Below are positions 25,035-36,905 of a DNA stretch of 64,000 nt, in pieces; within the stretch, counting starts at the first letter, position 1, and every line of letters begins with the position of its first letter. The position numbers were made by a program, and so were the translations under genes. The notes under the pieces were generated by a model. The model was not told the DNA's origin. It did no database searches and saw nothing but the letters and a program-made list of their open reading frames with translations. This stretch comes from Pinus tabuliformis (Eukaryota; Streptophyta; Pinopsida; Pinales; Pinaceae): contig CM062804.1 in the NCBI GenBank assembly GCA_031772625.1, forward strand, positions 277,902,598 to 277,966,597, written 5' to 3'.

Positions 25035-25370
25035 TAACTAGGTTTCCAGGTGTCGCCTTGCCACTTGCTAGAGGTTTCATATGCTAATGTCTGTGGTTTT
25101 TTCTATGTTTTGTTTTGTAAACATTCCTTTTGGTTTGGTTTACTAGCTTCAATCTAGGTCCCTTGTGCAGGGTTTTTGATGTCAAAACTTGAGACCCCTG
25201 CGTGGGTTTTTTCTTTTGTTCTCATGGACTGGTTTCCCCCTCGATGGGGTAGTCACGTTTAGGTTTGTGATATTTTTTGACAAAACTCTGTTCAGCACCG
25301 CAGAGGTCGGTGCCTCGTTGTATTTTTATTTTGTTTCATATCAATAGAATAGTATTACTTAGAAAAAAAA
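25035..25370 (+). other. LINE A 3' UTR and poly(A) tail
   Basis: T/G-rich untranslated tail that ends tcaatagaatagtattactt followed by an A run at 25363-25370, directly before the right target duplication. Confidence 0.85.
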
Positions 25371-25388
25371 AACACTACATAACTTTTT
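25371..25388. repeat. Target-site duplication of LINE A, right copy
   Basis: aacactacataacttttt; one mismatch to 17911-17928. Confidence 0.9.
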
Positions 25389-26399
25389 ATTCATATTAGT
25401 TATGTAATCCATGTTTTCCATTAGGTTTTCTAACCTATCAGTTTAGTTAGATGGATTATTTTATCTACCCATATTTTTAATTTATATTAATGAGTAATTT
25501 GAATTTTATATTGTTTTGAACATGTGGGTTTTTTGGGATCTCAATATACCTAGACTCTCCACATCTATATACTATATATTAGTCACTCGTAGGCACTATA
25601 TCCTTATACGTAATATTATCACTCCACAATTTCCTATGGTTGTAATAGAAATCCAGAGCTAACCACAAAACCGCTTGTAAGATTAGAAGCTAGCCCTTCT
25701 ATATTCAAAGAGGGATCTCTCTATTGGATTTAGATTTGTTTTTTTGAGATTTTAGGCTAGTTATTAGGTTCATAGTGTGGTTCTTTCAAAGGTTTGGTTG
25801 AAACTGTAAGGAAAGTCCAATGGAAAATGGTGTCATAAGTCTTAGGGTGATCAAATACATGAATGTCAGAACAGATGTAACAGGGAAAGGTAGGCAGGAT
25901 TTTGGACCTTTAGAGCATTTATGGAATGAAGGGGAGGAAAATATTTAGATTCATTTAAACATAGATCATTTTGGAATGAATTGTATATTTAATCTCAGTT
26001 TGAAAACACAGATATTGTTTATAAGCCAAAGCAGAGTGTAATTAAACAAGTTCAACCCTTAATTTTCTTTAAACAATACATATAGGAAAAAATTATGGAT
26101 AAACTGAGAAATAACAATTACAGAAGGGGGAAACCATAACCAATTTTCCTAACACATGAATCTTAGAAGGAATTTTTGTATTAAATAAATGATCACTTTA
26201 GCTCAGTACAGAACTTTACATCAAAGATTTGCTTTCTTTGTATAAGTTCCAACCCTTTGTACTTAAAATTGTGAAGTATTTATAGAAAAATTATCAAAAT
26301 ATATTGATTTTAAATATCAATATTTTCCTTACAAAATATCCTAAAAGGCTCTTTACAAAAATGGTAGAGAAATTTAGGCAAATAAAATTGTTGTAGCTC
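25389..26399. other. No feature recognised between LINE A and the decayed gene
   Basis: AT-rich, with no frame worth naming. It recurs nearly unchanged downstream of LINE B (57904 on), at about 2-3% divergence. Confidence 0.5.
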
Positions 26400-28119
26400 T
26401 TGCACTACCTTTGAGGATTTTGGTGCTCACTTGGCCGAAAAAATTGTTGCTATGTTGTTGAAGATGAACACCTGTTTTAGTCAAGCAACTGGCATAGTTG
26501 ATCCCATCTATCTTCATCTAAGGTGGATAATTTGATTAAATTCCTGTAGCTTTCATCCACCTGGGTGTATTTCTGGAAGGTGGGATTAATTACAAACAAA
26601 AATTTTTATCTCATTTTTGATAAGTAAATTGAATTTTAAACCCTCCATGAATTCTTTTCATGGGAGGGTTCCCTTGATGGTAGAAAATTTTGACTTATCT
26701 CTGGCTATGGAGTATAATTTTTGCTGATAATCATCTAACTAAACCAGTTTATCTCCAATTCCTTTCAAACCTTGCAACCCATTTTGATTCAGTACATTAA
26801 ACTTTCTGTGAAACTTCTAAATGTTTTCCTCCAAGTTAAGGCACTTGTTATATAATTGTAACATCAATTTACTTTTTGTAGGGACTCTTCTGCAATCTCA
26901 AATTACTCTAATTCCTCCTTTGTCTTTGAATTTAGAACCCTTATTAGTGCAGTGGCTTCACCTAGTTTTTGTCCCAAACTTTCTTTTATTTCTTCAATAA
27001 CTCTTTTTTATTTCTGCACTAATTCCTCCAACTCGAAAATTATTTCAATGGAAGGCTAAATATTTTTCATATCTTCATTGATTTCCACACAAATGTTCTC
27101 CTTCACCCATGCAATTCTTTGGACCATGGAAAATTCATTTTCCAACTGATCAATTCTCTGGGTTACCTATGAATCTTTTGAAGATGTGCCATGTACACAT
27201 TATCAATCTTTAATTTATGTTCTTGGAGATTGTGTATTTGAGCTTTCACCTTTTAAATCACCCACCCTGTGATAGACAGGTCCTCCACAACTTTGAATAG
27301 CTCTCCTGATGATTTTGTAGTTTTTCCCTCAACTATGATGGTTGTTGAAGCTCCTACTATCAATGTACCTACAATCAAAACTACTATGAGTGGAATGACT
27401 TCTAAATCTATTGAATGTTATTTCTCCTCTAGCAGTTTTTCCATTTGAGACTCCATCTCTTTAATTTTCCCATTCTATTCAATGATAATCTTGAACATGT
27501 CTTCTTTCTCTTTCTCTGGTTGTCCAACTTCCTTGGTCTATGAATCTTCAGTGAGTGGAAGCTTCAATTTCTTCTTTAGATCTGCAATGTCAACATTTTT
27601 TCTTTTAATTATTTCCTCTGTGGCTTTAACATTATTGGGATTGTATCCCAGTTTGATTATTATATCCTATAAACACTTAATATTAGTGTCTTTAGCTACA
27701 AAAGATATATTTTCTAGTTTGAGTTGGGATTGAATGTTGTTGACTGAAGCTTTAATCTTGGAAGCTTCCATTGCTGAGTTTGTCAAGGTTGAATACAAAA
27801 TCTCACCTTTTTTTTGTGTAATTCCATCCGAGAAATGGGATGGATTTGATCAACATTGTAAGAAAAAATATATCTCTTTTAATCATTCGGTTCTTGGGAA
27901 AAGGAACGTGGGCCCCAGAGGAAGGTTATCTACATCTTTCCTTTCTTTGTGTCAAACGCAGAGAGAATCCTATATTGCGAGGATGTTTTCTGTTTCCAAA
28001 ATTGAGAATACGTGCTGGCTTTTAGGAGTTCATTTTTCTTCTTAATTTCCTTATACTTGGAAAATATACTTGGTTAAGCTTGCTTAAGAATCAATTCTCC
28101 CAAATGAGACGTGTCCAGT
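26400..28119 (-). pseudogene. C-terminal half of a decayed minus-strand coding sequence, unknown family (copy A)
   Basis: Read on the minus strand, this stretch gives long frame blocks broken by stops and shifts, with clear coiled-coil composition. Examples are YKEIKKKNELLKASTYSQFW near 28050, ADLKKKLKLPLTEDS, KEMESQMEKLLEE, IHNLQEHKLKIDNVYMAHLQ, RIDQLENEFSMVQRIAWVKE and KRVIEEIKESLG. The other half is at 50733-52333, and the Gypsy element (28120-50727) sits between them. When the CCAGT target duplication is counted once, the reading frame runs straight across the empty site, so the element landed in the coding sequence. A hydrophobic stretch (IPLIVVLIVGTLIVG) is present. I do not recognise the family; it may be host or transposon-derived. 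The 3' end near 26400 is approximate. Confidence 0.6.
28115..28119. repeat. Target-site duplication of the Gypsy element, left copy
   Basis: ccagt, identical to 50728-50732. Confidence 0.93.
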
Positions 28120-30255
28120 TGATGAGCCTCATAAATGGGTAATTATATGGGATTAGTTTACCTCCTAACCTAGTCAAATCAACCATTCTCTTAGCTTATT
28201 GTATTATTCTCCGATTATATTTATGCTTATAGTGTGAGTTGAGTTAGTTATGATGCCATGTGGTCTAATATGTGTCTAATGCAGATTATTGATGAATTTT
28301 GTGGTCAAAGTCAAGGATCCAGTGGAAAAATGGTAGCAATAAATTGAAGTGGACAAAGGAGAGGACGTATAGGAGGGAATCCCCCTCATTTATTACTCCT
28401 CACTTCCAATTCCCCTTCATTCAGCTCAGAGTACAAGCAGCCAAGTTATCCACTAGAAGGCAGTCAAGAAAGTGAAGGATGACTGATGATTATCTCGAGT
28501 TTTGGGATCCAAGCCTCCCTGATTTTAAGGAATTTGTTGGTAGCTTCATTTGTATAAGTAGAGAGGCCTATGGCCTCACCAGGGTCATATTTTTGTTGGA
28601 TTTTTGTTGTAGTTTTGATTATGTCAACCTTGCTAAACTTCAACCTTGTTATCTTGATAGTTCATGTAATCTTTCTATTGTTTTGAGGATAAATATGGAA
28701 TCCTTTTTCAGTTAGCACTGAGTTACCTCATAGGGCTAAAGATCTTGGGTTAAGGCCAAATCTAAGTAGCCAAGCTCCTTTTTTCTTATATTTGTATGTT
28801 TCATTTCAGTTTGTAGATTAGGTTACTGTTAGATGCATTTCTTTTATGTTTAAGAATAGGTTTCTTTTGATGATTCAGTAGGTTGCTTCCATTTGTGCTT
28901 TCTATAGAAAGTTAAGTAGTGATAAATAAAACATCCAAAAGGCTAGCAATAGTGCCTTAGCCTCTCTTCCTCCCATTGAGACAATGGTTTGAGGCAAAGA
29001 CCCTCTTGCTGCCCCAAAAACACAAATTTTCCTCATTCATAGGCCTTCTAGTGTTTGCAACTTTTCAGCTGGTTAATAGTCTAGTTTTTATTTGCTTCAG
29101 AACTTCTTCATCATGATCACTTATTTATTTACAATAGTCCTCTTTTATGCTTTCCTTTCCTGTAGTATTTATCAACATTTCCTTTCATAGATCATAGTTT
29201 ATTTTGATGTAAAAACTCTATTTTTTAAGATGCACTTATTTCATTGCTTGCTTAATCTCATTGGTTGATTGTCAGTTATTTATGAAACATATATCTTCTA
29301 GTAGTAGGCCAACCTATCAACCATCCCATCCTCCATCTGATCCATGCCCTATAGGTTGCCCAAGTCTCCCCTCAACTTTGCCTTAGTTTACTGCATTTTC
29401 CATAGAATTTCTTCCTCTCTCCTTGAGCAAATCCAATCATCTTTCTCTCTCCTAATGATTCTTGGTAGACCCTAGGTGACCTAACACCTCATTCCAACCT
29501 TCATTCATCTTTTCCACCCACTATCACACCTTCAAAATAGTGAAAAATGCCCTTGGCCTCCTCCTGTAGGCCTCCTGTAGAATGTTGTTTTTCCTCCTGT
29601 AGATTTCCTGTGTCCTCTTGTAGATTTTCCTGTAGGCTTTCTTTTGAAGGCCGAGTTTGGGAAAAGCATCCAGAAGGTCACTTGAGACCTCCTAGGACCC
29701 ATCCAATCCATCCTACATCCCCTCAAGTTGCAAATTCGCCCTTTAATGCCACCTATTCGCTGCCACATTCAGAAACAAATAAAGTACATGCATGCCAAAT
29801 TCACATAAAAATACATAAAAATCCAAAAAGATGTTTTTTGCTCACTTTCTTCCAGAAATAGCTTAGTTATATGTTTTTTACTTCCTTGAGTAGGTAATGG
29901 CATTCTTTTCATAGCTTTCATAGTGCTTTCTGCAAAAGTAGGATTAGTTGGTTAATTAGGATTTACTTGGTTTGCTTTGCATTTCAGTCTTCCTTTCTGC
30001 AAGTAGAATAACATTTGTAGAGTAATCTTTCTTTTTCCTTTCATCACATATAGATCTTCTTCTAGAATATATAGAAGTTTGCTTGAGCTCCTTGTAATCT
30101 TGCACCGGCTGACCAAGTGTCAACCTGCAGTGAGAACTAGTACTTGTGCATATAGCACCATCGCTTCCAAGTTTGTTACGAACTATCGGGTTGATAAGAG
30201 TAAAGTAGGTAGCCCAGGAGTTGCAGCATTATTACTACAATACTAGTGCTCACCA
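28120..30255 (+). repeat. 5' LTR of the Gypsy element (copy A)
   Basis: Starts TGATGAGCCTC, ends CTCACCA. Aligns with 48603-50727 and, more closely (about 1.1% by eye), with 60656-62791. It contains a cluster of ctcctgtag words at about 29560-29640. Confidence 0.93.
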
Positions 30256-30257
30256 CC

Positions 30258-30279
30258 TTTTTGCGTCATTTCAGGGAAG
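30258..30279 (+). promoter_or_regulatory. Primer-binding-site remnant of the Gypsy element
   Basis: tttttgcgtcatttcagggaag starts two bases after the LTR. It looks like a transition-mutated form of the Athila/Tat-type site (TGGCGCCGTTGCCGGGGA, complementary to a tRNA 3' end). The match is partial: GCG, TT and GGGAAG are kept. Confidence 0.5.
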
Positions 30280-30344
30280 CATCAGAGTATGCTGTGATTA
30301 CTGCTTTCTTCTATTTTCTATTGCAACATCCCGCTAATAGTTTA

Positions 30345-30505
30345 TTTCAACAAAAGTAGAATAGTCGTTTCCTTTCTTTTAGTTCTGCATTTCTTTTGCT
30401 TTCCTTTTCAATTTTGCAATTTCCATTTCAGAAAAAGTAGATTAGTCATTTCCTTTCTTTCAGTTCTGCATTTCCTTGCTTTCCTCTTCAATTCTGCAAA
30501 TTTCA
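30345..30505 (+). repeat. Two-copy tandem repeat of about 81 bp in the Gypsy leader
   Basis: Units 30345-30425 and 30426-30505 share the pattern aaagtaga.tagtc.tttcctttctt, agttctgcattt, gctttcc..ttcaatt.tgcaa. The repeat is also present in copy B at about 62881-63040. It lies in the untranslated leader between PBS and gag. Confidence 0.75.
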
Positions 30506-30621
30506 TTTCGGCATGTTCATTTCAGTTAGTTGCAATTTATTTTGTTCAATCAATTTCAGTTTTGCAGGTACTATCAGTGTGGGGAAAAAGAAAGAAAAAC
30601 CAACCAAAAATATTTCATTTC

Positions 30622-31830
30622 ATGCCTCATAGGAATAGAGATAATTCAGGAAAAGTTTTGCCCAACACCCCCACTGCTTCACACAGCCAACCTTCTCTCT
30701 TTTTCGGTGGCTGCAATGAAGAACAACCCTTACGTGAATAGCCAGATATATTTGAAGAACCTATAGGGGAAGAGGAAGAAGAAAACATTCCTTTGGAGCC
30801 AATGGCTCAACACAAAAATGCTAGGGGGAATGGGGAGAGAATAGAGGGTACTTTTCCCATTCAGGAGACCAATGGGGACACCAAAATGAAGAATATAAGC
30901 CCTTCCGTCCTACCTCATTTCCATGGTCTGACTACAGAAGATCCTGACACCTTTTTGTTTGATTTTTTTGTTATCTGTCGAACCTATGACTATGAAAAAG
31001 ATGAGAAAATGTTGAAGCTATTCCCTTCTACTCTCAAGGATGCAGCATTGCGCTGGTTCATGGGATTACCTGGCAATAGTGTCACAACTTGGGCTCAGAT
31101 GCAGCAAGCCTTTAACAACAAGTATTGAGACTATTGTAGGTCAAAATATACTAAAGAAGAAAATTTCCGAATGACTATAGGAAGTGATGGGTCCCTGGAA
31201 GGCTATGAAGAGAGGTTCCAGCTCAGTTATAAAAGGGTTGGGTGTACACTTGACCCTGAGTCTCTGAAGATGGTCCTTCTAAGGGGAATTCAGGAAGATC
31301 TTTTAGACACCCTCCATCTACTGGCCTGGGGAGACATCTACCAATTGTCCTATGAAGACATTAACACTATTTTTAGGAACCATTCTAGAGTAGCCAGAAA
31401 GAAAGGTAGGGGGAGCCAACCCATAGCCAGTACCTCTTCCTCTAACTCGTCCATTAAAGGGGAAATTGGAAACATTTTGGAAGAATTCAAGAGTGAGATG
31501 TTGTAGACTCTTGCCATGAAAATGGATACCTTGCATATCAAAAGGAAATAAGAGGAAGTAGAGAGGGCTTTGGCCATTTTTTTCCCTAGATGCACTAGGA
31601 GGCATCCTAGGAATGAATGCCCATTGAACTCTATAGAGGTTTGTTCAGTTTGTGTCGAAAATAATTCTATAGATAAGTGCCCTTCCTTGCCTAGACTTAA
31701 AGCTTTATATCAAGGGGTTGAGGTAGTCACTGAACAACTCTATTGCATAAACAAAAGAAGGTCGCATGGACCTAGACCATACTAGCAGGGGATGCAAGGA
31801 CATCTCAGGCATACTACAACCCCAACCAAG
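30622..31830 (+). pseudogene. Gypsy gag (capsid/nucleocapsid), copy A
   Basis: From ATG 30622 one frame covers the gag core. The acidic N-terminus (EEPIGEEEEENIPLEP) is followed by the Retrotrans_gag region at about 30895-31400, with FHGLTTEDPDTFL, AALRWFMGLP, TWAQMQQAFNNKY and YEERFQL. In-frame stops lie at 30738, 31126, 31504 and 31546. The C-terminal knuckle reads CSVCVENNSIDKC followed by PSLP; the usual histidine position appears to be Asn, so zinc binding would be lost. A Pro/Tyr/Gln-rich tail follows in shifted frame after about 31790. Gag would form the virus-like particle around the element RNA. The frame change near 31790-31830 makes the end approximate. Confidence 0.85.
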
Positions 31831-32126
31831 TCACTTCCATACCTTCTTGGGGCCCTTCTGCTCGTCCTTCCTGGTCCACACCTCCTCCTTGGTCATTCAC
31901 ATCTCAATATCATGGTCAACCAACCAACCATTCATTTCAATCCTATGCTCAGCCACCACCTCAATGGAATGCACCTTATCACGGGTGGAGGCCCCAATAC
32001 AACACTCTTTTTTCTCTTTTGCCTCCACCACCTACCCAACCATAACCATTACCTCCTACTCCACCAAAGCAACCCCAAATGCCTGCCCAGCCAAATCCGA
32101 ACCCGAACAACATATAGGCACAAGAA

Positions 32127-32905
32127 GTGTATAGTGGGGAACCATCATGCCCAACTTATGCTATGGAGATTCAGGAAATTAACTTACAATCTGGGAAAGT
32201 TCTCCCAGACAGTCAGCCTCCACCTAGGGAGGTTGAGGAAGATAAAGAGGAAAGTGAACCTAAAGCAATTCCACCCTTTCCTGAGAGACTATCTGTGATA
32301 GTTCAGCCTACCCCTGAAGAAACTGAACTCCTGGGGGAATTGAAACATCTATGTGTGAAGATACCACTTCTCCAAGCCATAAAAGATGTGCCTATCTACA
32401 ATAGGTTGATAAAAGAGAAGTGCTTTAGGCATCTAGGAAGGCACAAGAGAGATGCCCCATACATCAATGTCATAGGGAAACTGTCCGACCTGATGTTGGG
32501 GTAGGTAATCTGTCCAAAATATCTGGACCCTGGAAGCCCAGTAGTCGATGTCCACATCAATGGCACCATGATCCCACACGCTTTAATTGATCTAGGAGCT
32601 ACCATTAATGTGATGAAAAAGGACACAATGCTCAAACTCAACCCCTAGGGCTCCTTGAGGAAGACCACAACCATGCTACAGTTAGCAGACCGCTCCACCG
32701 TGACGCCTGAGGGGATTATGGAAGATGTGATGGTCTCCATTGATTCTTGGGAGTACCCTATTGACTTCTTAGTTCTCCAGCCAAAGGCAAAGCTCACTGG
32801 GTATCCTCTCATTCTGGGAAGACCCTGGTTGGCTACCGTTGATGCCTACATTAGCTGTCGAGCTGGGAACATGACCATAAAGAACGGGCATATGTCCAAG
32901 TAGTT
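32127..32905 (+). pseudogene. Gypsy aspartic protease region
   Basis: In frame from 32127 with a conserved pre-protease segment (PPFPERL and LKHLCVKIPLLQAIKDVP). The retropepsin follows, with catalytic motif ALIDLGAT at 32580-32603 (Asp at 32589), then LADRSTVTPEG, DFLVL and YPLILGRPWL, typical of the flap and C-terminal part of plant Gypsy proteases. Stops are at 32502 and 32646. The enzyme would cleave the gag-pol polyprotein. A frame change near 32995 separates it from RT. Confidence 0.85.
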
Positions 32906-32998
32906 AATCCTATATCTGTGTGCCCAACCCTTGTTAGAACATGATATACCTCTCTGGTTGGAGGAGGAAGATGAAGATGAAGTCTACTCTTCACTTCT

Positions 32999-33470
32999 TT
33001 GAGCATTAGAAACCACCATGTGGGGAAACAACAAGATGAGGATGATATGATCGAAAATATGATTCAGAATCCACCTCCCAGTGTATCACCCTTAGAGGAA
33101 ATTGTAAGAGAAACCAAAAAAAAAACCTCAATTGATCTCTGTGTTGCCGACTCCACATCTCTCTATGTTGAGAATATAGAGTTCATTCTAGAAATAACCT
33201 TGAAAATCAATCCATCCCTATCCACTTCCCAGGAGAAGGAACTATGTCGCTTGCTGAGAAAGCACTTAGATGCCTTCACCTGGAGTTATAAGGAAATGAA
33301 GGGAGTGCACCCTTCAGTATTTACTCATGATATATACATCAAGGAGGGTTGCAAGCCAGTCAGGCAGCCTCCAAGGAGGATGAAGCCAACACTTAAAAAT
33401 ATTGTTAAGGAAGAACTGCAGAAATTGATTGATGCAGGATTCATCTATCCCATCTCTGATAGCGCATGGG
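32999..33470 (+). pseudogene. Gypsy reverse transcriptase, N-terminal part before the nested insertion
   Basis: An open segment with LCRLLRKHLDAFTWSYKEMKG, HDIYIKEGCKPVRQPPRRM and VKEELQKLIDAGFIYPI. These are the Gypsy RT approach and the start of the palm/finger region. The frame is cut at GCATGGG, where the LTR of the nested element begins. Codons after 33470 read into that LTR and are not RT. The other part begins after 41243. Confidence 0.9.
33466..33470. repeat. Target-site duplication of the nested element, left copy
   Basis: atggg, identical to 41244-41248. Confidence 0.93.
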
Positions 33471-34506
33471 TGTTATCAGGAAATCTAGTGTCCACTCAGA
33501 GCTGCTAGTCCCACAAAGACTGGTAGCTATCTTAGAAACAAACAAACTAAAACTACTTTTGTTTTCCTTTATGAGAAGTAGATAAGAGTGGAATGAAGGA
33601 CACCAACCTCAAGCTTGCGCTTGGTTCCTTGCTCGGTTCCTCTCCCTTCTGACAGATTCTTGCTGCTTCTCCTTCATCTACCCAGCTTCAAAGAGCACCG
33701 ATGGAATCAAAGAAACATAATACTATCGAAGAACATAGATCTACAATCATAAACAATATAGGACCAAATATATATTTACCACACAAATGCATATATCATC
33801 AAACATACAAGAATGTGGAGGAAAACTTGAATAACTTTATTAATATCAAGAATAAGCAAAGAGGATTACAACCAATTGTTCTGACCCAGCATCATCCTCC
33901 AGCATGAAAGCACTTCTTTCACGTCATGAAAAGCTTAGATCACCCAACACTATGATATTCCAACAAGAAACCAATAGCACTTCCTTACAAGATACAAAAT
34001 TCCAGCCCCTGGATCTCTTGGATGAGGGATCCATATATAGATGATTGCAGGGGGGTTAGTCAGCTTCTAGGATTTTGATTAGTGTCCTCTCTCTGATAGT
34101 TCTTGGTTCCACTTGGAGATTGATTATCTCTTACTCATCCCTGGGCAAATTCAGAGAGGCAAGTGTCATAGGAGAAATTTCTGGAAGATTCTATGATCAT
34201 CAACCTCGCAAACTGTCTCTACCATTTGTCCACTCTCGCCCATCGCATCCTACAAAAGGGATTTTCAGTATGCATCACACCTTTTACACTGGGCAGGTGG
34301 GATGCATCACACCCTTACCACTGAGCAACCTATATGGTCCAGTTTTGACCAGTTCTGAGCAGTTTCCTGTGGAGAACTTCTGGGATATGATGTAATCAGT
34401 TGACCTTGTTCCTTTAGGGTATGAAACAACACTTTTAGGGACTTAGGAGCCCTTGGTTTATGGACATGTTTGATTGGGGTTGCAGTGCCCAAAAATTTCT
34501 ATAACA
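33471..34506 (-). repeat. 3' LTR (own orientation) of the nested element
   Basis: Begins TGTTATCAGG and ends ctataaca on the plus strand. Aligns full length with 40209-41243. Confidence 0.92.
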
Positions 34507-34519
34507 GTTGCCCCTAAAG
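34507..34519 (-). promoter_or_regulatory. Polypurine tract of the nested element
   Basis: On the minus strand ctttaggggcaac lies directly before the LTR start TGTTATAG, in the expected place for the plus-strand primer. Confidence 0.65.
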
Positions 34520-36905
34520 CATGAGGTCGTTAATCTTTTGATGTCGGGTGAAATGCTTTATCATGAGGATCTGAAGTTTTTTCGAGCTGGAAGGTGTCCT
34601 ATACTAAGATACAATACAATACATTATCTTCATAATATTTTCATGATCTAACTGAGGAGGGCATTCCCATGCTTAGCTTTATAAATTCATTTTCATGTAC
34701 ATAAGATAGATGACTGTTCGTGCGGGAGACTGATGATTCTGATAGAGTCATCATCCTTTGATTCGAATGATCATCTGTGCAGCAACAATGTACATTTGTT
34801 GTCTTTATTTTCCTGAATATATCGCACCTCGGATGGATGAAACTAGATCCGTGGTCTTCAAACTCGTCCATTATTCACTCGGAGTACAAGTCAATTCATG
34901 TGAAAGATGTTCTAGAGTCAAACATGGAAAGACATCGCCTGATTACCAGCCAATGATATAAGTTGTTAACAGGCACGAGAGGAATCACCGATAATGATGA
35001 TGACCCTCAAGGTACTACAATACAATTCACGTGGTGTGAAAAGGGACTTGGCATCGAACACCACGCAAAATCTTTCGGTCGAAGGCCAATGATGTAAACC
35101 TATTGCCGGAAGTGAGAAACTTGCCATTGAGGCATGCAAGCTTCAAAGTACTGAAAGGGTTGTTCCTAAGTCGACTTCTTGGATAATGAGCTGATGTTGA
35201 CAAGAAGCGACCTGTTGTAGGAGGGCCTTAATGAATCCCACATCTACGACATGGAACGGAGTAAATGATTTTGGAGGTGAAAATGCTCTGATGATACAGG
35301 GTTCAGGGTGGCGGTCATGAAAGAATGGAGCGTGAATGTATTGCAGCGGATGAGACAAAGGTGAATTCTTTGAGCGACTTCCCTTGAACATACCAGCGAC
35401 ACTAACATGGATTGGTAGCGTTAACCCCAAATATGGATGGTGCAGTGGACACATGGTGATATGACCAATGAACGGAAAAACCCAACCCGACTCAGATGCG
35501 GAGTGAAAGTGTCATGTTCAAGAGCAACTTGCTACCAATAAAGTTTCTTCAAGTTTTCTTCCCAATTTTTCCCCTGTCATTGCTGACCAGTACCTCTTTA
35601 TTTTTGTCAAGCTTGAGGAGGATAACATATGCTTGTTCTATAATTTTCCCTTAGGGCAAACCCATCGCTATGTTTTAACGAGCCTAGCGACAGTGAAACT
35701 CGTTCTTGTCTGTATGGACAAGTTTGTCGCTATTCAGTTTTAACGAGTTTAACGACAAAGATAACTCGGTCCTTTTCAATTTTAGAGAGTCTAAAATGGA
35801 CGTAATGGAAACTCCAATAATCCTCTTTCGTCATATAATCCCTTAAGTTTGAAAAAGTATAAAATAATACGAAAGGGATGAATTTTCGATAATCTTAACG
35901 AGCCGAACAAAACAAGCGCTCGATCTTTTTGTGTAATAATCCCTCAGGTCCAAAAAGATTAAAATCTAGAGGAGGGATAGCACTTCCGGTTGCTTTAATG
36001 AGATGGAGAGGCCAATCGCTCGACAATATTTTCATGTTTTATGAGTCAGGTGAAAAGAGATTATAGGAGACTCGTTTTTGAGGAATGAGTGATAATTTTG
36101 GGTAGCAGCTGATTCCAAGTAAGGTTTGGAATTTTCCAATCACGGCAGTGCCACAAGGATGGCTAACAGGATCACTCTTCACAACTGTTCCTCAAAATGG
36201 GTAAACAATCAAATGGAGGTGAATGATCGGAAAAAACAGAGTGGAGGTGATGATGAGAACACGACCAGGGCTCAAAAGATGATGATAATGCATTCACAAT
36301 GGTTATTTACTGGAAATTGGTTCATTTTTTAATGAGCTTAATCTCTGGGGAAAACATTTGCTCATTGCTTAGGTTTAATTTTTAATGAGATTGAAATCCA
36401 CATAAAAACTGCTCGTGCCAATCATATGATAAGGATATCTCATCTAAGATGCCATTTTTTATGGAGCTTGCACCTTTCAAAGCTTTACCCCGGATCCTTT
36501 CTTTATGCAAGTTAGGAACGACCAATCCTATGAGTTTAAAGGGTTGAGAAACTACAGACTAAGAAAATAAATGGTCGCTCTTCGCTTGCATGCAAAAAGG
36601 TTTGCATGCCCCCAAGTATAGCGAAAAGTTTCCAGGCTACCATATGAAAGCTCTCCATTCGCGTTGTAGACAAAAACCTTCCTTGGCGATTTCTACCGAA
36701 ATAGACAAAGGTGAGTGGCACGGTCACCTCCACTCACATAACTTTGACGAGGGAACCTTATTCTAGTCTAATCCCATTTTCCTAAATGGACGGGTGTGTC
36801 AGACTAGTCATATATCCTCCGCGGAAACCTACTCTATACCCAAGGTTTTCCTGCTGAAACAGACCAGGGTGCATGCCCCGTGGGTTTCAATCATGTCCTC
36901 CCGAA
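34520..36905 (-). other. Non-coding 3' interior of the nested element
   Basis: About 2.4 kb lie between the protease and the polypurine tract, where an autonomous element would carry RT, RNase H and integrase. I see no such motif. The part from about 35675 to 36470 has a word close to ttttaa(c/t)gag at least eight times. Confidence 0.55.

Larger units (their letters stand above)
17929..25370 (+). mobile_element. Full-length plant L1-type LINE (LINE A)
   Basis: A 7.4-kb non-LTR retrotransposon flanked by an 18-bp target duplication and ending in a poly(A) run of about 10. In order it holds a short leader, ORF1 (DUF4283-like domain and CCHC knuckle), ORF2 (APE-type endonuclease, reverse transcriptase, zf-RVT region, RNase H) and a further open frame before the 3' end. 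A plant L1 with a C-terminal RNase H matches the order seen here. All frames carry stops and frameshifts, so it cannot move itself. Its 3' part from about 20403 is present again at 52916-57885 as part of a larger duplication. Confidence 0.93.

Noticed and set aside
26638-26671. Short hairpin aaccctccatgaa...ttcatgggagggtt
   Set aside because: A 13-bp stem with a bulge, present in both copies of the duplication. It is too weak to call a terminator or RNA.
33471-33508. Continuation of the RT frame past 33470
   Set aside because: These codons belong to the LTR of the nested element. RT resumes after the ATGGG copy at 41244.
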